Below, piece after piece: positions 1-11,102 of a stretch of DNA of 64,000 nt. Under the pieces are notes generated by a model. That model was not told where the DNA came from. It ran no database searches and worked only from the letters and a program-made list of their open reading frames with translations. Each line of letters starts with the position of its first letter. Position 1 is the stretch's first letter. Origin of the DNA: Progne subis subis (Eukaryota > Chordata > Aves > Passeriformes > Hirundinidae); assembly GCA_022316685.1 (NCBI GenBank), contig JAKJHU010001344.1, positions 16,083 through 80,082 on the forward strand, written 5' to 3'. The position numbers and the translations under genes were made by a program.

Positions 1-68
1 GTTAAACCCCAATTCCTGCCCTGCCCAAAGGCACCACAGCGGGCCGGGGTGTGCTGCAATAACGGAAA

Positions 69-74
69 TTTATT
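69..74 (-). promoter_or_regulatory. Polyadenylation signal of the nested HMG-box gene
   Basis: TTTATT on the + strand is AATAAA on the - strand. It lies 80 bases after the stop codon of the antisense HMG-box frame, a normal distance for a short 3' untranslated region. It suggests the nested gene ends its own transcript here, near position 45-60. Confidence 0.6.
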
Positions 75-153
75 GGGACTTTCCAAGGAGCTGCAGTCTT
101 GGGTGGGAACTGCAGTCACAGGCGGGAGCTGCGGTCTCAGGCGGGAGCTGCAG

Positions 154-252
154 TCACAGGTAGGACATGAGGAAGTTCCGCAGGTTGACCGCCTTGGTGG
201 TGAAGGAGATCAGGAGGTCCTTCATGCCGCTCCTGCGGCGAGACATCCTTGA

Positions 253-287
<35 letters not shown>

Positions 288-648
288 CCTTGAGCCGGCG
301 GCGGATCCTCCTGCCCTTCATGCTCTCGGCCATCTCCCTGTACATATCCTTGTCTTCTCTGGGCAGCCTTTGCCACATCCTGCCCAGCCTCTTGGCCTGC
401 TGCACCACGGTGGCGTTGGGGTAGGACCTCTGCACCCGCCGGCGGTGCTTCTCCATGAAGAGGAAGAAGGGCGGCAGCGCACGCCTGGACCTGAAGCGGA
501 CGCTCTTCCCGAAGCGCCTTCCCCTCCTGGCCCGGAGGCCGCGGCGTGCCCTCATGGATCTCTGGAGCGCGCGGCTTGGCCTCTGGATGGTGATGCGGAA
601 GAGCATCGTGGTTCTGGGCCCGCGGCCCGAGCGCAACGGCCGGGCCAT
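154..648 (-). CDS. Nested intronless HMG-box, arginine/serine-repeat protein (candidate sperm chromatin protein, possible HMGB4 counterpart)
   Basis: A 164-residue frame antisense to CSMD2. The ATG at 648-646 lies in an ideal context (GGCCATGG); the frame stays open upstream but without another ATG nearby. Residues 1-57 are very rich in arginine. Residues 58-116 look like a single HMG box of the HMGB B-box kind: PPFFLFMEKHR at the start, YPNATVVQQAK, GRMWQRLP and a closing basic stretch. Residues 121-140 are an RS repeat followed by SRRRS, like protamines and transition proteins. The C-terminus (142-164) is less basic and hydrophobic. HMG boxes bend DNA; such a basic tail suggests packaging of chromatin in spermatids. 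Mammalian HMGB4, a testis gene, also lies inside CSMD2 on the opposite strand and, as recalled, shares a VVQ-AK motif in its second box; it has two boxes, whereas only one is clear here. Identity as HMGB4 is inference; a coding HMG-box gene is well supported. Confidence 0.8.
253..288 (-). repeat. In-frame hexanucleotide repeat coding for (RS)n
   Basis: About six near-perfect copies of a six-base unit (CCTGCT on the + strand, AGCAGG on the -) fall in frame inside the HMG-box gene and encode alternating arginine and serine. Such a repeat can change length by slippage without breaking the frame. Confidence 0.85.
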
Positions 649-1012
649 GGCCGTGCTGGGCCGCACCTGCTGCTCTTCCCGCTGCCGCTGCCTCGCTGCC
701 CGGAGCTGCTCGGCGGGAACGCTGCGGAGGAGCGCGAGGCCGTGCCGCCCCTCCGCACCGGCTGCCGGAGCGCTCTGAGGCAGCGCCGGGCGGCGCCGGG
801 CCAGGCCGCCGCGCCGACGTCACCGCGCCACTGTGACATCAGCCGCCGGGGGCCAATCGGGACGGGCCGGCGCGGCTCCCCGCAACGCTATTGGCTGGAG
901 GGGCGTGCTGACGTCATAGTCAGCGTGGTGGAACGGGTTTGGGTTGACGTGGTAGCGATCCTGTTGGGAGTTCCATCCCGGTGGAACGTTGGGGTGGGCG
1001 TTGGTGACGTCG
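430..1012 (-). promoter_or_regulatory. CpG-rich promoter region of the nested HMG-box gene
   Basis: The sequence is dense in CG dinucleotides from within the coding region to about 360 bases upstream of its ATG, unlike the intron around it. It has inverted CCAAT boxes (GCCAAT at 852-857 on +, ATTGG at 890-894, which is CCAAT on the - strand) and CRE or half-CRE motifs at 815-822, 909-916, 945-952 and 1005-1012. No clear TATA box was seen. The transcription start is not defined; something between 670 and 890 is likely. Confidence 0.55.
909..916. promoter_or_regulatory. Perfect palindromic cAMP-response element (CRE)
   Basis: TGACGTCA, the full CREB/CREM site, 261 bases upstream of the HMG-box ATG and 15 bases beyond a CCAAT box. 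CREM drives many spermatid-specific genes (protamines, transition proteins) through such sites. Confidence 0.65.
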
Positions 1013-1147
1013 CTGTGTAGTGGGGACACGAGGTTCCCAAAGCAGGACAGGCCAGGCCTGGTCCTCGTATGTCATTGCCATGGCGGCACAGCAGGGCTCG
1101 GGTGAGTCGGGAGCGTTCCATGGATGGAATTTTGGGATGTGACACGG

Positions 1148-1155
1148 TGACGTCA
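1148..1155. promoter_or_regulatory. Second perfect CRE
   Basis: Another TGACGTCA, 500 bases upstream of the HMG-box ATG, inside the degenerate tandem array. Related degraded sites are at 1005-1012 (TGACGTCG) and 1291-1298 (TGACGTGT). Confidence 0.5.
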
Positions 1156-2839
1156 CTGTGTAGTGGGGACACGAGGTTCCCAAAGCAGGCCGGGCCAGGC
1201 CTGGTCCTCGTATGTCATTGCCATGGTGGCACAGCAGGTCTCGGATGAATTGGGAATATTCTGTGGATGGAATTTTGGGATGTGCCATGGTGACGTGTGC
1301 TCCCTGAGTGAGTCAGAAGGAGCCCGGTCTGCTCCCTGTAACCCTTTTGGCTGGAGGGATGTGACGATGTCACATCTGTGATGATGTCATGGCCACGGTG
1401 ATGGAGCAGGTCTTGGCTGAGTCGGGAACGCTCCATGGACAGAATTTCGGGATGTGCCATGATGACATCACCGTGCCGTGGTGACAGGTGGTCTCCCAAA
1501 CCCACCAGAAGGAGCCACATCCCCTTCCTGTAACCCTGTGGGCTGGAGGGATGTGGTGATGTCACAGCCGTGGTGATGTCACAGCCGTGGTGATGTCACA
1601 GCCGTGGTGGTGACATCACATCCCTTCACCCAGGGCCGTGTCCCTGCTCCGGGATTTTGGCTCCGTTTCTCACCCAGCGTTTTACAAACCTGTAACACCC
1701 GAGGAGGGAAGCGGAGCCCTTGGATTTTTTGTCATGATAAAATGTGGAGCCGCCACTCGCCGCTGCGAGGTGGCAGCTGATAATGGGAAAATGGTTTAGT
1801 AGCAGCCCTAAAAATAATTGTCTGTGACAGCTGTTCCTTGGTTCCTGTCAGGAGAACCACTGTTATTTAAATCCACAGCCCTTGGACTCCATGGCTAATT
1901 TATTTGGGTGGACTTTTCATTAATTTGAAAGGTTCTGCGGGTTTAAAAGCCCTCATTAATTACGCTTTAGCAGATGGGAATGCAGTAACGTTCTGCAGGT
2001 TTGCCTGGGAAGAAGAGGAATTCCCAGTGGTTTGTTTGGTTGTTTCCAGAAGGTGAAATCAGTCGCTCCCAGGCAGAGGTGAGCTTGGCTGTCCCTGTCA
2101 GAATTCTTGTGACTGAGGACAGGACTATGAATAAAACAAATTGAAATTTTGACCACTCATTCCGGGTACAAGGTGATTTATTGAAGTTCCCAGTAGCGTT
2201 AAATATTCATATGTAGCCGATTGCATAAGTACTAAATTATGAAACAGCCCCTGCTCTGTGGAACTTGTCTCTCTGGAAGGTAAAGATGGGGGAGCAGAAG
2301 CCTTGGAAGTCGGGAGCCATCCCTGAGTTACACAGGATAACTCTGGAATTGCAACTCTGGAATTTGGGACTCTGGAGTTGGGACTCCTGTAATTGCTGGG
2401 CTGGTTAATCCTGGCAGAGAGGGGCCGAGGACTCCTGAGGCTCACGGCGAAATCCAGCCTGGGCAGAACACACTTCCCAGTTCCCCTGCTGTGTTTACTC
2501 CAGGTTCTTTTCCAGTGGCCTCAGCCTGGTAAATAAACTCCGTTTTTCGCACCAGCCTCGTTCCTTTCATGTCCCGGCTCCCCCTTCCAGTGGAGAGGGT
2601 GATTTGCATTCCATTTATCTCTCCCTTCCCTTGTTTCCTTTGCTCTCCAAAGAGAACCTGCCCTGGTGATTATTCTGGGGCAATGAAATAATTTCATTCC
2701 GGCAGTCACAGGTCCCTTCAGCAGGTGCTTTATTATCTCAATAATTCAGCCTAAGAGACTTTCCAGCCTCCCCAATTCCCACAGTTCAGGAGCTACAAAT
2801 AAAACTCTTTTGCTCTTTCCCTGATTTGGTTTGTTTAGC

Positions 2840-2853
2840 CTCTTTTTTTTTTT

Positions 2854-2885
<32 letters not shown>

Positions 2886-2890
2886 TTTCC
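2840..2890. repeat. Poly-T / (CTTTTT)n simple repeat
   Basis: About 25 T followed by repeats of CTTTTT. Low-complexity sequence, possibly the tail of an old insertion. Confidence 0.9.
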
Positions 2891-5800
2891 CCTGCGTTCT
2901 TTCCAGATCCTCCCCAGGAATTACATTTAAATGTGGGATTGATGCTGCTCAGCCCAATTGCCTTAAGGGGTGCATTGTGTTAAAATGCACATAAAGGCAG
3001 CGCTGTCCCACTTGGGCTGGGTCATTTGTAAAATTCACTTTGAATCGAGGCCATTTATCTGAACTCAGCACAGTGTTTTGTTGTGTCCCTGGATTATCTA
3101 CATTCTCCATCAAACTAGGTCATTTGGGTCCAGGGAAATCTGGGATACAGGTGCTGGAATAAACTGGGATGGGACACAGCCACCGGTCCTTTCTCCAGCA
3201 TTGAGCTGGGTTTAACCCACCACCACTTTTATGGGGCCTCTCTGCAGGCAGAGAGATCAGAATAAAGCACCTTTACCGCTCCAGTTTCCTCTTTTATTGG
3301 AGGATTTTCACGTGGAACGGTGATTGCTCAGGACAAATCATTTTTTTGGGAGCAGAGCCCAGGAAGACCAGGCTTTGGACACTTCAAGACGTTGCAGAGC
3401 TTTTCCCGTGGCTGCTCCAGGTGTTTGTTTAATCATGGGAATACTCATAAATGCATCCTGGAGTTGGTGAGTTGAGGGGATTTGTGTCTGTTTTCCTGCC
3501 TGAACCTGAAGAAGGACTGTGGCTGTGCTGAGACCTTCTCAGTGCCCTGATCTCAGCAGGGCAGAGGGTCCAGGTGTGTCCTGAGGCTGATCAGGAAGGA
3601 TTTCGCCACTAGTCCTGGCCGAAAATAAATCCTGATTGTGGAACCTGTTGGGATTTGCAGTGAAAAATCAGAATTTGCAAAATTTGTATTTAGCGGAAGA
3701 TATTGCATGCAGAGAGGCAAAATGAACAACAACAAAAAAACCCCAACAAAACCGACCCCAAAATGCCACAAAACCGCCCAGAAACCTTTCACAGGCCTTG
3801 GCCACTGCTCTCCCTGCCCTATTAGGCAATGAGTGTTGATGAAGGGGTGGAACTGGCTCCAGTTTTGCCGCGGTGGGTGAAAATCCCATGCCAGGAGGAA
3901 TAACGTCAAAGGCAAGCCAGGAAAATTAACAGGAGGAGAAGACTCTCCGTGAATCGCAATTAAAGTTGAGGTAAAGCTGCTGCCAGAGCGCTCCCAGCAG
4001 CGCTCCCAGTCCCTCCTTGTCAGGAGCAATCCCGGGAACACACAGCAGCTCCTCATTGGAAAGAACAAGTTTTTACTGTTACTTCTAAAAAAGCTGCGAG
4101 TGAAAACAGCCTCTTGACAGAAACCATCAGGACACACCAAAAAAAAAAACCCCAAAAAACAAAAAACTACAACAAAAAAACCCACCCCAAACCTAAGCAG
4201 GAAGATGAGAAAAATGTCACTGCTCGTAATGATGTTAATTAGGAGGTAAATGAATGTTGACATTTGAGAGCTGAGCTGAAAGGATCGGACGTGTGAAGGT
4301 GTGGAGGATCTGTGTGGAGTCTGAGGGAGGGAGAAGCTGAAATACCTGGGAGATTCCCTTTCCTGCAGGAGCAGAAGGAAGGAAAAAGGTTCAGGATTTT
4401 CTTTGTTGGTTCTCAGAACTACACGGGGTGAACCCAGCTTTGGAAAGCTTCCTGTCTCGGACTCTTCCCTCTGATTCGGGATGGCAGGAAAAGGTCTCAG
4501 CACGGGGATGGGGCCTTAAAAGTCCCAAGGTGAATAGAAAATACTGCATTTTATAATCTGGTGATATTTGGGTGAATTTTTGCATTTATTCCGGGTACAG
4601 GTGCTCTCAGGTGTGTAAAGCTGAGCTCAGGAGCTCTGTTTGGATCCCAGCAGGTTCCTCTGTAGCTCGGGTGTGCACGTGGCTCCCTTCAGCCCAGTCC
4701 TGGTGCCTCAGCTGGTTTGGTGCTGTGTTTGGTGCTGTGTTTCGTGGTTTTTCCTCGTGCAAACCCAAGGGGAGAGTAGAACCATGGAATCGTGGGATGG
4801 GTTGGAACATGTGGAACATGTGGGACACGTCCTTCCCACTTTTGTTGTTTTCTTCTGTTAAAGTAATTCCTTGAGAATTCCTTGAATCCTCATTGTGCCT
4901 GAATTCCAGAGCCTGGGAGACTTGACTTTTTGGCTTTTGAAAGCTGGAACAGGAGTCCTTCCCCTCAGGAATTCATCACCCTCTGCCATCCCTCCTGCAC
5001 TGCTGAGGGTCACCCTGGTGGTTTTTCAAACAATAACCTTTATTCCCCTCATTTTTAGTATGGTTTGGTTTTTTTTCCCAGTCTCCTGTTTCCTGCCCTG
5101 AAGTCAGGGATCAGGGAGGTCTCTGTCCTGGGATTTGGGGCTGCTCAGCAGGTGTCTCCCATCTTTAGGACCTCGTGCTGCCGGATTCTCCCGGGAATGC
5201 TTCAATGCACCAGGAGAATCTCCCTGGAGGTGCCTTGCCCTTGACCTGCCCACTCCATCCTCAAACCCAATTTATCCCCTTTGCCAGCCCTGTGGATTTT
5301 ATGCTCCCAGCTGCCTCCTTTTCCCCTTTTATTGTCCTGAAGGGAAGCGAAAGGGACAGGAGGGGAGCGGTGCCTCTCGCGCTGCTGAAAGCCGCCAGAC
5401 CTGGGGCTGCGTGTCATAAACTCCTTCCTCCCTCTACAATTCACACCGTGTTGCCTTTTATTCCTGACCCATTTTAATGGGAGTAGTTCCTCCTGTTTCC
5501 CACTTCAATGCAATTATACCACGCTTCTCCTTTCCCACATCCCAGGAAGCTGCCCAGCCATTACATGGCATTAAATGGAGTAGTTGCAAGATTAGGTTCC
5601 TTCGGCCCGGCCATTAAAAAATGCCATTACAGAGGAGCTGCAGGAGAGCACCTGGAGAATCCGGCTTTGAGGCTGGAAGCTCTGCAGGAATATTTTTTAT
5701 CGTTATTGACCACCCCAAGGCCTCTGGGAGAAGGGAGCCAAGGGCATTCCTGAGGGGTTTTATCCTCTGAGGAAGGAGGGAAGGCAGGAGTGGTTTCACG

Positions 5801-6079
5801 TGGGGCGGGTGGGATCAGCTGGACTGCAGGTTGTTGTCTTCAGGGAGAATTAAAAATACAAATTGTCAGCCCTGGGGTGCTTGTCCAGCTCTGGGACCCT
5901 TGGGACAGCAGGGACAGGGAGCTCCTGGAGCGCTGTGGAGATGAGGAAAAGGGGTGGAGGGACAGGGCGAGGGGCAATGGCTGCAGACTGCAAAAGCGGA
6001 GATTTGGGCAAGATTTCGGGAAGAAATTCATCCCTGTGAGAGCAGGGAGGGGCTGGGATGGAATTCCCAGAGGAGCTGG

Positions 6080-6134
6080 GAGGGGAGGGGAAGGGGAAGG
6101 GGAAGGGGAAGGGGAAGGGAAGGGAAGGGAAGGG
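6080..6134. repeat. (GGGGAA)n purine microsatellite
   Basis: Repeats of GGGGAA changing to GGGAA, purine-only on the + strand for more than 50 bases. Confidence 0.9.
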
Positions 6135-7927
6135 ATCTCTCCCTGTGCCATCAGCACCTGGTGGCCGTGCCAGCACTTGGACCTCGTCACCAGCATCCCT
6201 GTGCTTCACCCTGAGCCTCTCCTCAGGTGGAGCCCGGCTCTGGTGACATCCACGGAGCGAGGAGGGACAGAAAGGAGAGGCAGAGCCCCCTGCGAGCAGG
6301 GCAGGGGACACTGGAGCTGATAAGGAGCTGATTTGGGAGGAATGACTTTAACACCGCATGTAAATGTGGGAGTGCTGTCAGTCCCCGGATAAGATTTGGG
6401 CTGGTGAGATAACAGAGGTTCAGGGAGGGCTGATCCCGGGAATATTTCCTGCCAGCAGCTGTGTTCCGGTGGAATTCTTCTCTGCCTGCTTTTCCTTGAT
6501 AGGGAGGTGACCTCCCTCTGCTCTCCGCTGTGGTTTGGGGTTGATTTTTGGGTAATATTTGTCAACAGAACAGACCAAACACCGCCTTGATTTCTCTTCT
6601 AATGCCCCTGCTGTTTGTCCCGGGGATTTCCACCGGAGAGGCGGCGAGGGGAGGCTGTGTAATTTAATCTCCCGGCTGTAAAAATCCATTTCTGCCTGTA
6701 CTTGTTGAGAATTTAACTGTGACACAGCGAATATGAAATGACTCGAGTGCACTTTGATAGAGATGTCATAATGAAGGGTGATGTGAGCCCGCAGGTACAG
6801 GATGGTGCTCGCAGTTTGATGGACAACTGGAACAATTGGATTTGTTTTTTCTTCTTTTTTCTCCCTTTTTTTTTTCGTGTTGATTGTCCTCCAGATCTTA
6901 ACAATATATTTTTTTTTTATAGCTGCCCTCTCTGTGCTACCTTCACCTGCAGTTGTCCAAGGCTCCATAAAATAACCATTTTTGTTTGAGCTAAAGAAAA
7001 ACTGACTGGAGGAGAAAGACCAGTTTTGGATCAGGGTGGATTCGTCCCAAGGAATTCCAAGGGCAGAGCGGGATCTCCTGTAAAATGAACATTTTGGGTG
7101 GTCTTGAGCTGCCTGCAGGAGCGCCAATGGAATCCTTGGAGATGTAGATTTTAGAAAAAGAGCAGAAATTTTCCCCTGGAACAAAACCAAACCTGTAGAT
7201 CCTGGCTGGTTTTGTCTGTCCAGGTACCTGGGGAATTGAGTACCTTGAGGACCTGCCTGGGAGGGCTGGAAATGCCCAGTGAGGGCTTTGGGATGTGGGA
7301 AAATCCCAGCCTGGAGAGGCTGGGGGTGTGTTCTGGGAAATGCAGGCACTGGGAGAGCTGGAGCTTCCCGGGCTCCTCAACTCTGATCCCGTTATCCCAG
7401 GGGAAATTCACAGCTCAGCTCCTGGGGCGATGCCTGGGGGTGATTCCTGGATAAATGGATAAATCCCTGCTGGAATGTGGCACCTGCTCCTTTGCCCTGT
7501 GCTCCCCCCATTGCTGGCTGGGGTCTGTGTGGGGCTGATTCTGCTGTGATCCAGGGAAATGAGCACAAGGAACATTTCCATGAGCGGTGAGTGTCCAATT
7601 AACAAATCCCACTCCCTCCTCCCAGCTTTGGGTGGAGCAGAGAGTTTCTGGTGCTTTCCCAGGACTTATGGAGCATTCTGGACACGGAATCATCCCTCAG
7701 ATTTACGGGGTTTTCCTGGAAACCCCTCAGATTTATGGGTTTGCTCTAATTCGCCTGCGTGACCTTGGCTGATTCTCTGCCTCCTCCCCATGTTTTGCCA
7801 GTGGAAGGTGGAAGGGTTTTTTTGGGGATTTGGCAGGCTGTGCCCTGTCTGGGGTGTGAAATAGGAACTGTGCACGGCGTGGGGATTTTAATGAGCATCT
7901 TTTGTCTAAGGAGGAAACAGAAGAGCA

Positions 7928-8152
7928 CTGGGAACTCAATAAACCCACCTGGGAATTTCATAAACCCACCTGGGAACTCAATAAACCCACCTGGGAATTT
8001 CATAAACCCTCCTGGGAACTCAATAAACCCTCCTGGGAATTTCATAAACCCACCTGGGAACTCAATAAACCCTCCTGGGAATTTCATAAACCCACCTGGG
8101 AACTCAATAAACCCACCTGGGAATTTCATAAACCCACCTGGGAATTCCTGGC
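7928..8152. repeat. 42-base minisatellite (paired 21-base units)
   Basis: About 5 copies of a 42-base unit made of two related 21-base halves, one with GGGAACTCAATAAACC and one with GGGAATTTCATAAACC. Because 42 is a multiple of three it opens long frames on both strands (KPTWEFHKPTWEL- and FIEFPGGFMKFPGG-type), which are not taken as coding. Confidence 0.9.
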
Positions 8153-9170
8153 TGGCGGAAGGTGGGAGCACAGGGGCAGGTGGAATTTAAAATTAGGGTG
8201 TTTTTTTTTCCTTTTTCCGAGGGCTCTCACGCAGGGAATCTCCAAAGGAGTTGATGCTGAGTGGGTGCTGGAATGTTTGGGTGGACTCACTCTGCTGCTG
8301 AGGAGGTGCCACTCCATCCTAGAAACAACAATTCCAGGAATTCTCTGGGCAGCAAACACATTGAAAATGGATTTTTCTAAAGAAGTCACCCAGAATGATA
8401 AAGCCAGGCCTGTTTTATGCTCTCCTGCTCGAGTCATTCAGTTGCAAACACCTTTTCACGTCGTTCTTGGCAGGAAGAGCCGAAGCTGGGTTGGAAAGGA
8501 TGAGTTCGGAAAGGAGTAAAATGGGAAAAACAAATGTTTTCCTTTTTCTCATGGTTTCACTGAGTGGAAGTTACTGAAAAGCACCTTTCCTCGTCCCTGC
8601 TGCCGTTAAATTAAAGCTCCAGCACGAGTTTATCAGGGAATGAAATCTCAGAGCTTCCTGTAGGCTTCAAGCAGGTGACTCCTTGTTGTTTTTTCTTGAA
8701 GAGTCATTGAGGACAAGGTGGAATTGGGGGCAGAAATGAGAATTTAGCCGAACAATTTGTTGCTGTAGCTGGTGGCTGGCACCTCTCTCAGGGCTCCCAC
8801 GTCCTGGCACAGGCAGGATTTATTGCTTTGCAGCTCTCCTGTGGAATAATGCGGTGTAAAGCGACAATGTCAAAGCAAGTTAAGGATCTGCTTCGTTCGG
8901 AGAGACTTCCCTGCAATAATCCCGTGTATTAAACTCCTGGAGACACTGCAGGAATTCCCAGGGGAACCATTCGGAGCAAACACTGCTCCTTCAACATCAT
9001 CATTACCCAGGCTTGGCTCCCTCATAAAAATTCCTCTCGGTGATCCCAGATAATCTCTTTTGTCGCCGTCTTTCATTGTTTTTAGTGCGCCCTGCCGAGG
9101 GGAAGGAGGGAGCTCTGAGCACGGGAAAGGGACGGGAAAATCCTCGAGCTCCTTCCAACCAAACTGTGCG
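8153..9170 (+). other. CSMD2 intron, no recognised feature
   Basis: No exon, RNA gene or clear mobile element recognised; mixed-composition intron sequence between two tandem arrays. Confidence 0.55.
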
Positions 9171-9327
9171 AGGAGAGGAGAGGAGAGGAGAGGAGAGGAG
9201 AGGAGAGGAGAGGAGAGGAGAGGAGAGGAGAGGAGAGGAGAGGAGAGGAGAGGAGAGGAGAGGAGAGGAGAGGAGAGGAGAGGAGAGGAGAGGAGAGGAG
9301 AGGAGAGGAGAGGAGAGGAGAGGAGAG
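9171..9327. repeat. Pure (AGGAG)n pentanucleotide array
   Basis: About 31 uninterrupted copies of AGGAG, all purine on the + strand. Very low divergence between copies implies recent expansion or active instability. Produces false long frames in every phase. Confidence 0.95.
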
Positions 9328-10465
9328 TTCAGAGGTGGCGCCTGGGCCGTTTTGATGACACCTGCAGTGACAGGTGACTCGTGGCAGGAATCCTCCATGA
9401 GGTGCCATCCTCAGGGATCCCAGAGCTCCTTTACAATGCAATTTTTCATATCCCCCTCTTTCCTAAAGGTGTTTTTTCCTTCTGGAGCTGGGTGGAGGTG
9501 TGACCACGTCCCTTTTTTGCCCCCTGAATGCCTCAGGAGCAGAGGGACAGGCCGGGAGCAGGGCAGGGGCTGCAGGACAGAGCAGCTCAGCGCCTGCCCT
9601 GACCCTGCTGGAGCTGCCACCGGGCAGGGGTCACTTCCACCGAGCCTCTTCCATTATGGATGTGACAATCCTGGAGCCAGCCGGGATCAGCTCAGCGCCT
9701 CCTGCCGTGTCTGGTGACCTCATGGTGCTCCAGGTCCCCAAAGGGAGCGACTTCTGTGCCCGGTGAGCTGGAGAACCACCAGGATGCAGCTCCAAAATTT
9801 CCCTTTGCAGCTTCTTGGGCTCCCTCTGCAGCTTCTGGTGGGCTGAAGCATCCTCCCCATCCCTGCCTTGCCCCCCTCCAGAGGCCCGTTTGTCAATAAA
9901 ACTCCAGGTTTAATGGAATTTAAGTGCACTGTTAGGGTGACAAAGCCGGGAGTGAGGCTGCCCAGAAATATTTCTGTTATTTCTGCCCCTTTATCTGCTT
10001 ATTTATCCTTATCAGCGCATCTCCCTGCGCCTGCCCGGGGAAAACAATCTCGGCAGCTCAGATATCCAGGCTCCAGAGGAAATTCTAATAAAGCTGTAGC
10101 AGGTTTCCTTCAGGGGGGGAGGATTTGCAATGCAGCCTCGGTTGCTGTTCTGTTGTGCCGAATTAGGGGCGGCTTGGTGTGAACGGAATAAAGATAATCG
10201 CGTTTGTCACCTCGTCGTGGAAGCGAGGCAGGTTCCAGGGTGGAAGCTCGGTTCTGTCGCTCGGCTTCTTTTTGTCGGGGTAATTAGCAGCGAGGGTGGC
10301 ATTCGTTATTAGATGGTTTTAATTGGGAGGAGCCCTTTCTGTCCCCATTTGGAGCACGAAGCTCTCCCGGTGCCTGCAGCACTGGCACCGGAGGAGGAAG
10401 ATCCCGTTTTCCTTCCCGGGATAACTGAGGCCGGAAAAGCCCTCTGAGGTCACCCAGGCCAACCT
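9328..10465 (+). other. CSMD2 intron, no recognised feature
   Basis: No exon or RNA gene recognised. Ordinary intronic sequence upstream of a solo LTR. Confidence 0.55.
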
Positions 10466-10956
10466 GGTTTCAGGAAAATTAATCCACAAACACCAGAGGT
10501 TTATGTCTAAAAAGGAGACAGAGGAGCGCTTTTACTTTATTCCAATAAAGGGAGAGGCCATGGGGCATTTCCCCTGGGGTCTCTCAGATTTTGGAGGATG
10601 CAGCCTCCTTTTTATCCCAATTTCCCGGCCGCATTTCCCTCTCTCTTTCCCCATTGGCTGAGGGACTTGAGAGGCACAGACTTCCCGAAATGCCTCAGAT
10701 TCCCCTTTTAATGTACAACCCCCAAATTTTTAATTCTTATGGGATTTATGGGGTTTTCCCCATTGTTACTTTCACCTTTCGATATCCAATTTCATTTATA
10801 AACAAACCTACAGTTTGTTAGTAAAGGGAAATTTCTTCTTTTCCACCCATCAATCAGTGGAATCCTTCCCATGGTTTCTCTCATCTCTCAGCGCTGGTTT
10901 TATCTACCAGCAGACCCAGGGCTTGTCTGTAAAGACAAATCTTGTCATTCCTCTCA
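10466..10956 (-). mobile_element. Solo LTR, endogenous retrovirus (same family as 44538-45026)
   Basis: Almost collinear with 44538-45026 over about 485 bases. On the - strand it starts TGAGAGG, has AATAAAGTAAAAG as poly-A signal and ends in the TTAATTTTCCT region. The 3' terminus is worn (TTTCAGG instead of the TGTTAGG of the other copy, + strand), and no convincing target-site duplication was seen. No internal retroviral sequence flanks it. Confidence 0.75.
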
Positions 10957-11095
10957 CTGTCACCAATTCTTGTGCCACCAGCCAAGATCCCCACCTTGTC
11001 CCCAGCCCAGGGTGCCACATCCAGGACTTCCCTGGACACCTCCAGGGATGGGAGCTCCAAAGCTCCCCGGGCAGTTCCAAGGCCTGACCTTGCAT
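10957..11095 (-). mobile_element. CR1 LINE fragment
   Basis: Contains the CR1 3'-end wording GGTGCCACATCCAGGACTTC, CTGGACACCTCCAGGGATGG and GGGCAGTTCCAAGGCCTGACC, in the orientation that corresponds to a - strand insertion. Sits between an LTR and a long inverted repeat. Confidence 0.6.
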
Positions 11096-11102
11096 TGTGC
11101 CC

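Larger units (their letters stand above)
889..1620. repeat. Degenerate tandem array that repeats the promoter module
   Basis: Several blocks recur: TTGGCTGGAGGG followed by a (T)GACGTCA-like site (891, 1348, 1539, the last degraded), the TAGTGGGGACACGAGG block (1018, 1162), the CTCGTATGTCATTGCCATGG block (1064, 1208) and the TCCATGGAT/ACAGAATTT block (1117, 1262, 1432). The nearest two full copies are about 144 bases apart. The block next to the coding region is part of the array, so the array appears to derive from, or to have supplied, the promoter. Confidence 0.65.
1621..7924 (+). other. CSMD2 intron, no recognised gene
   Basis: Read on both strands; no exon with CUB or Sushi signatures, no RNA gene and no well-preserved transposon was recognised. 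It contains a T-rich run at 2840-2890, an A-rich stretch at 4140-4190 and a purine repeat at 6080-6134. The 316- and 309-residue open frames on the - strand (3553-4503, 6420-7349) have no recognisable domain and are judged chance. Confidence 0.6.

Noticed and set aside
137..823. 228-codon - strand frame overlapping the HMG-box gene
   Set aside because: Shifted-phase shadow of the CpG-rich HMG-box gene; it reads EQEQEQ across the hexamer repeat and has no known domain.
3553..4503. 316-codon - strand frame with two hydrophobic segments
   Set aside because: No recognisable family, repeated F and L from T-rich sequence, and no splice or codon evidence. Could be tested by RNA-seq.
9003..9717. LSSPLLSSP and [10 protein letters not shown] frames
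   Set aside because: Translation of the (AGGAG)n array.
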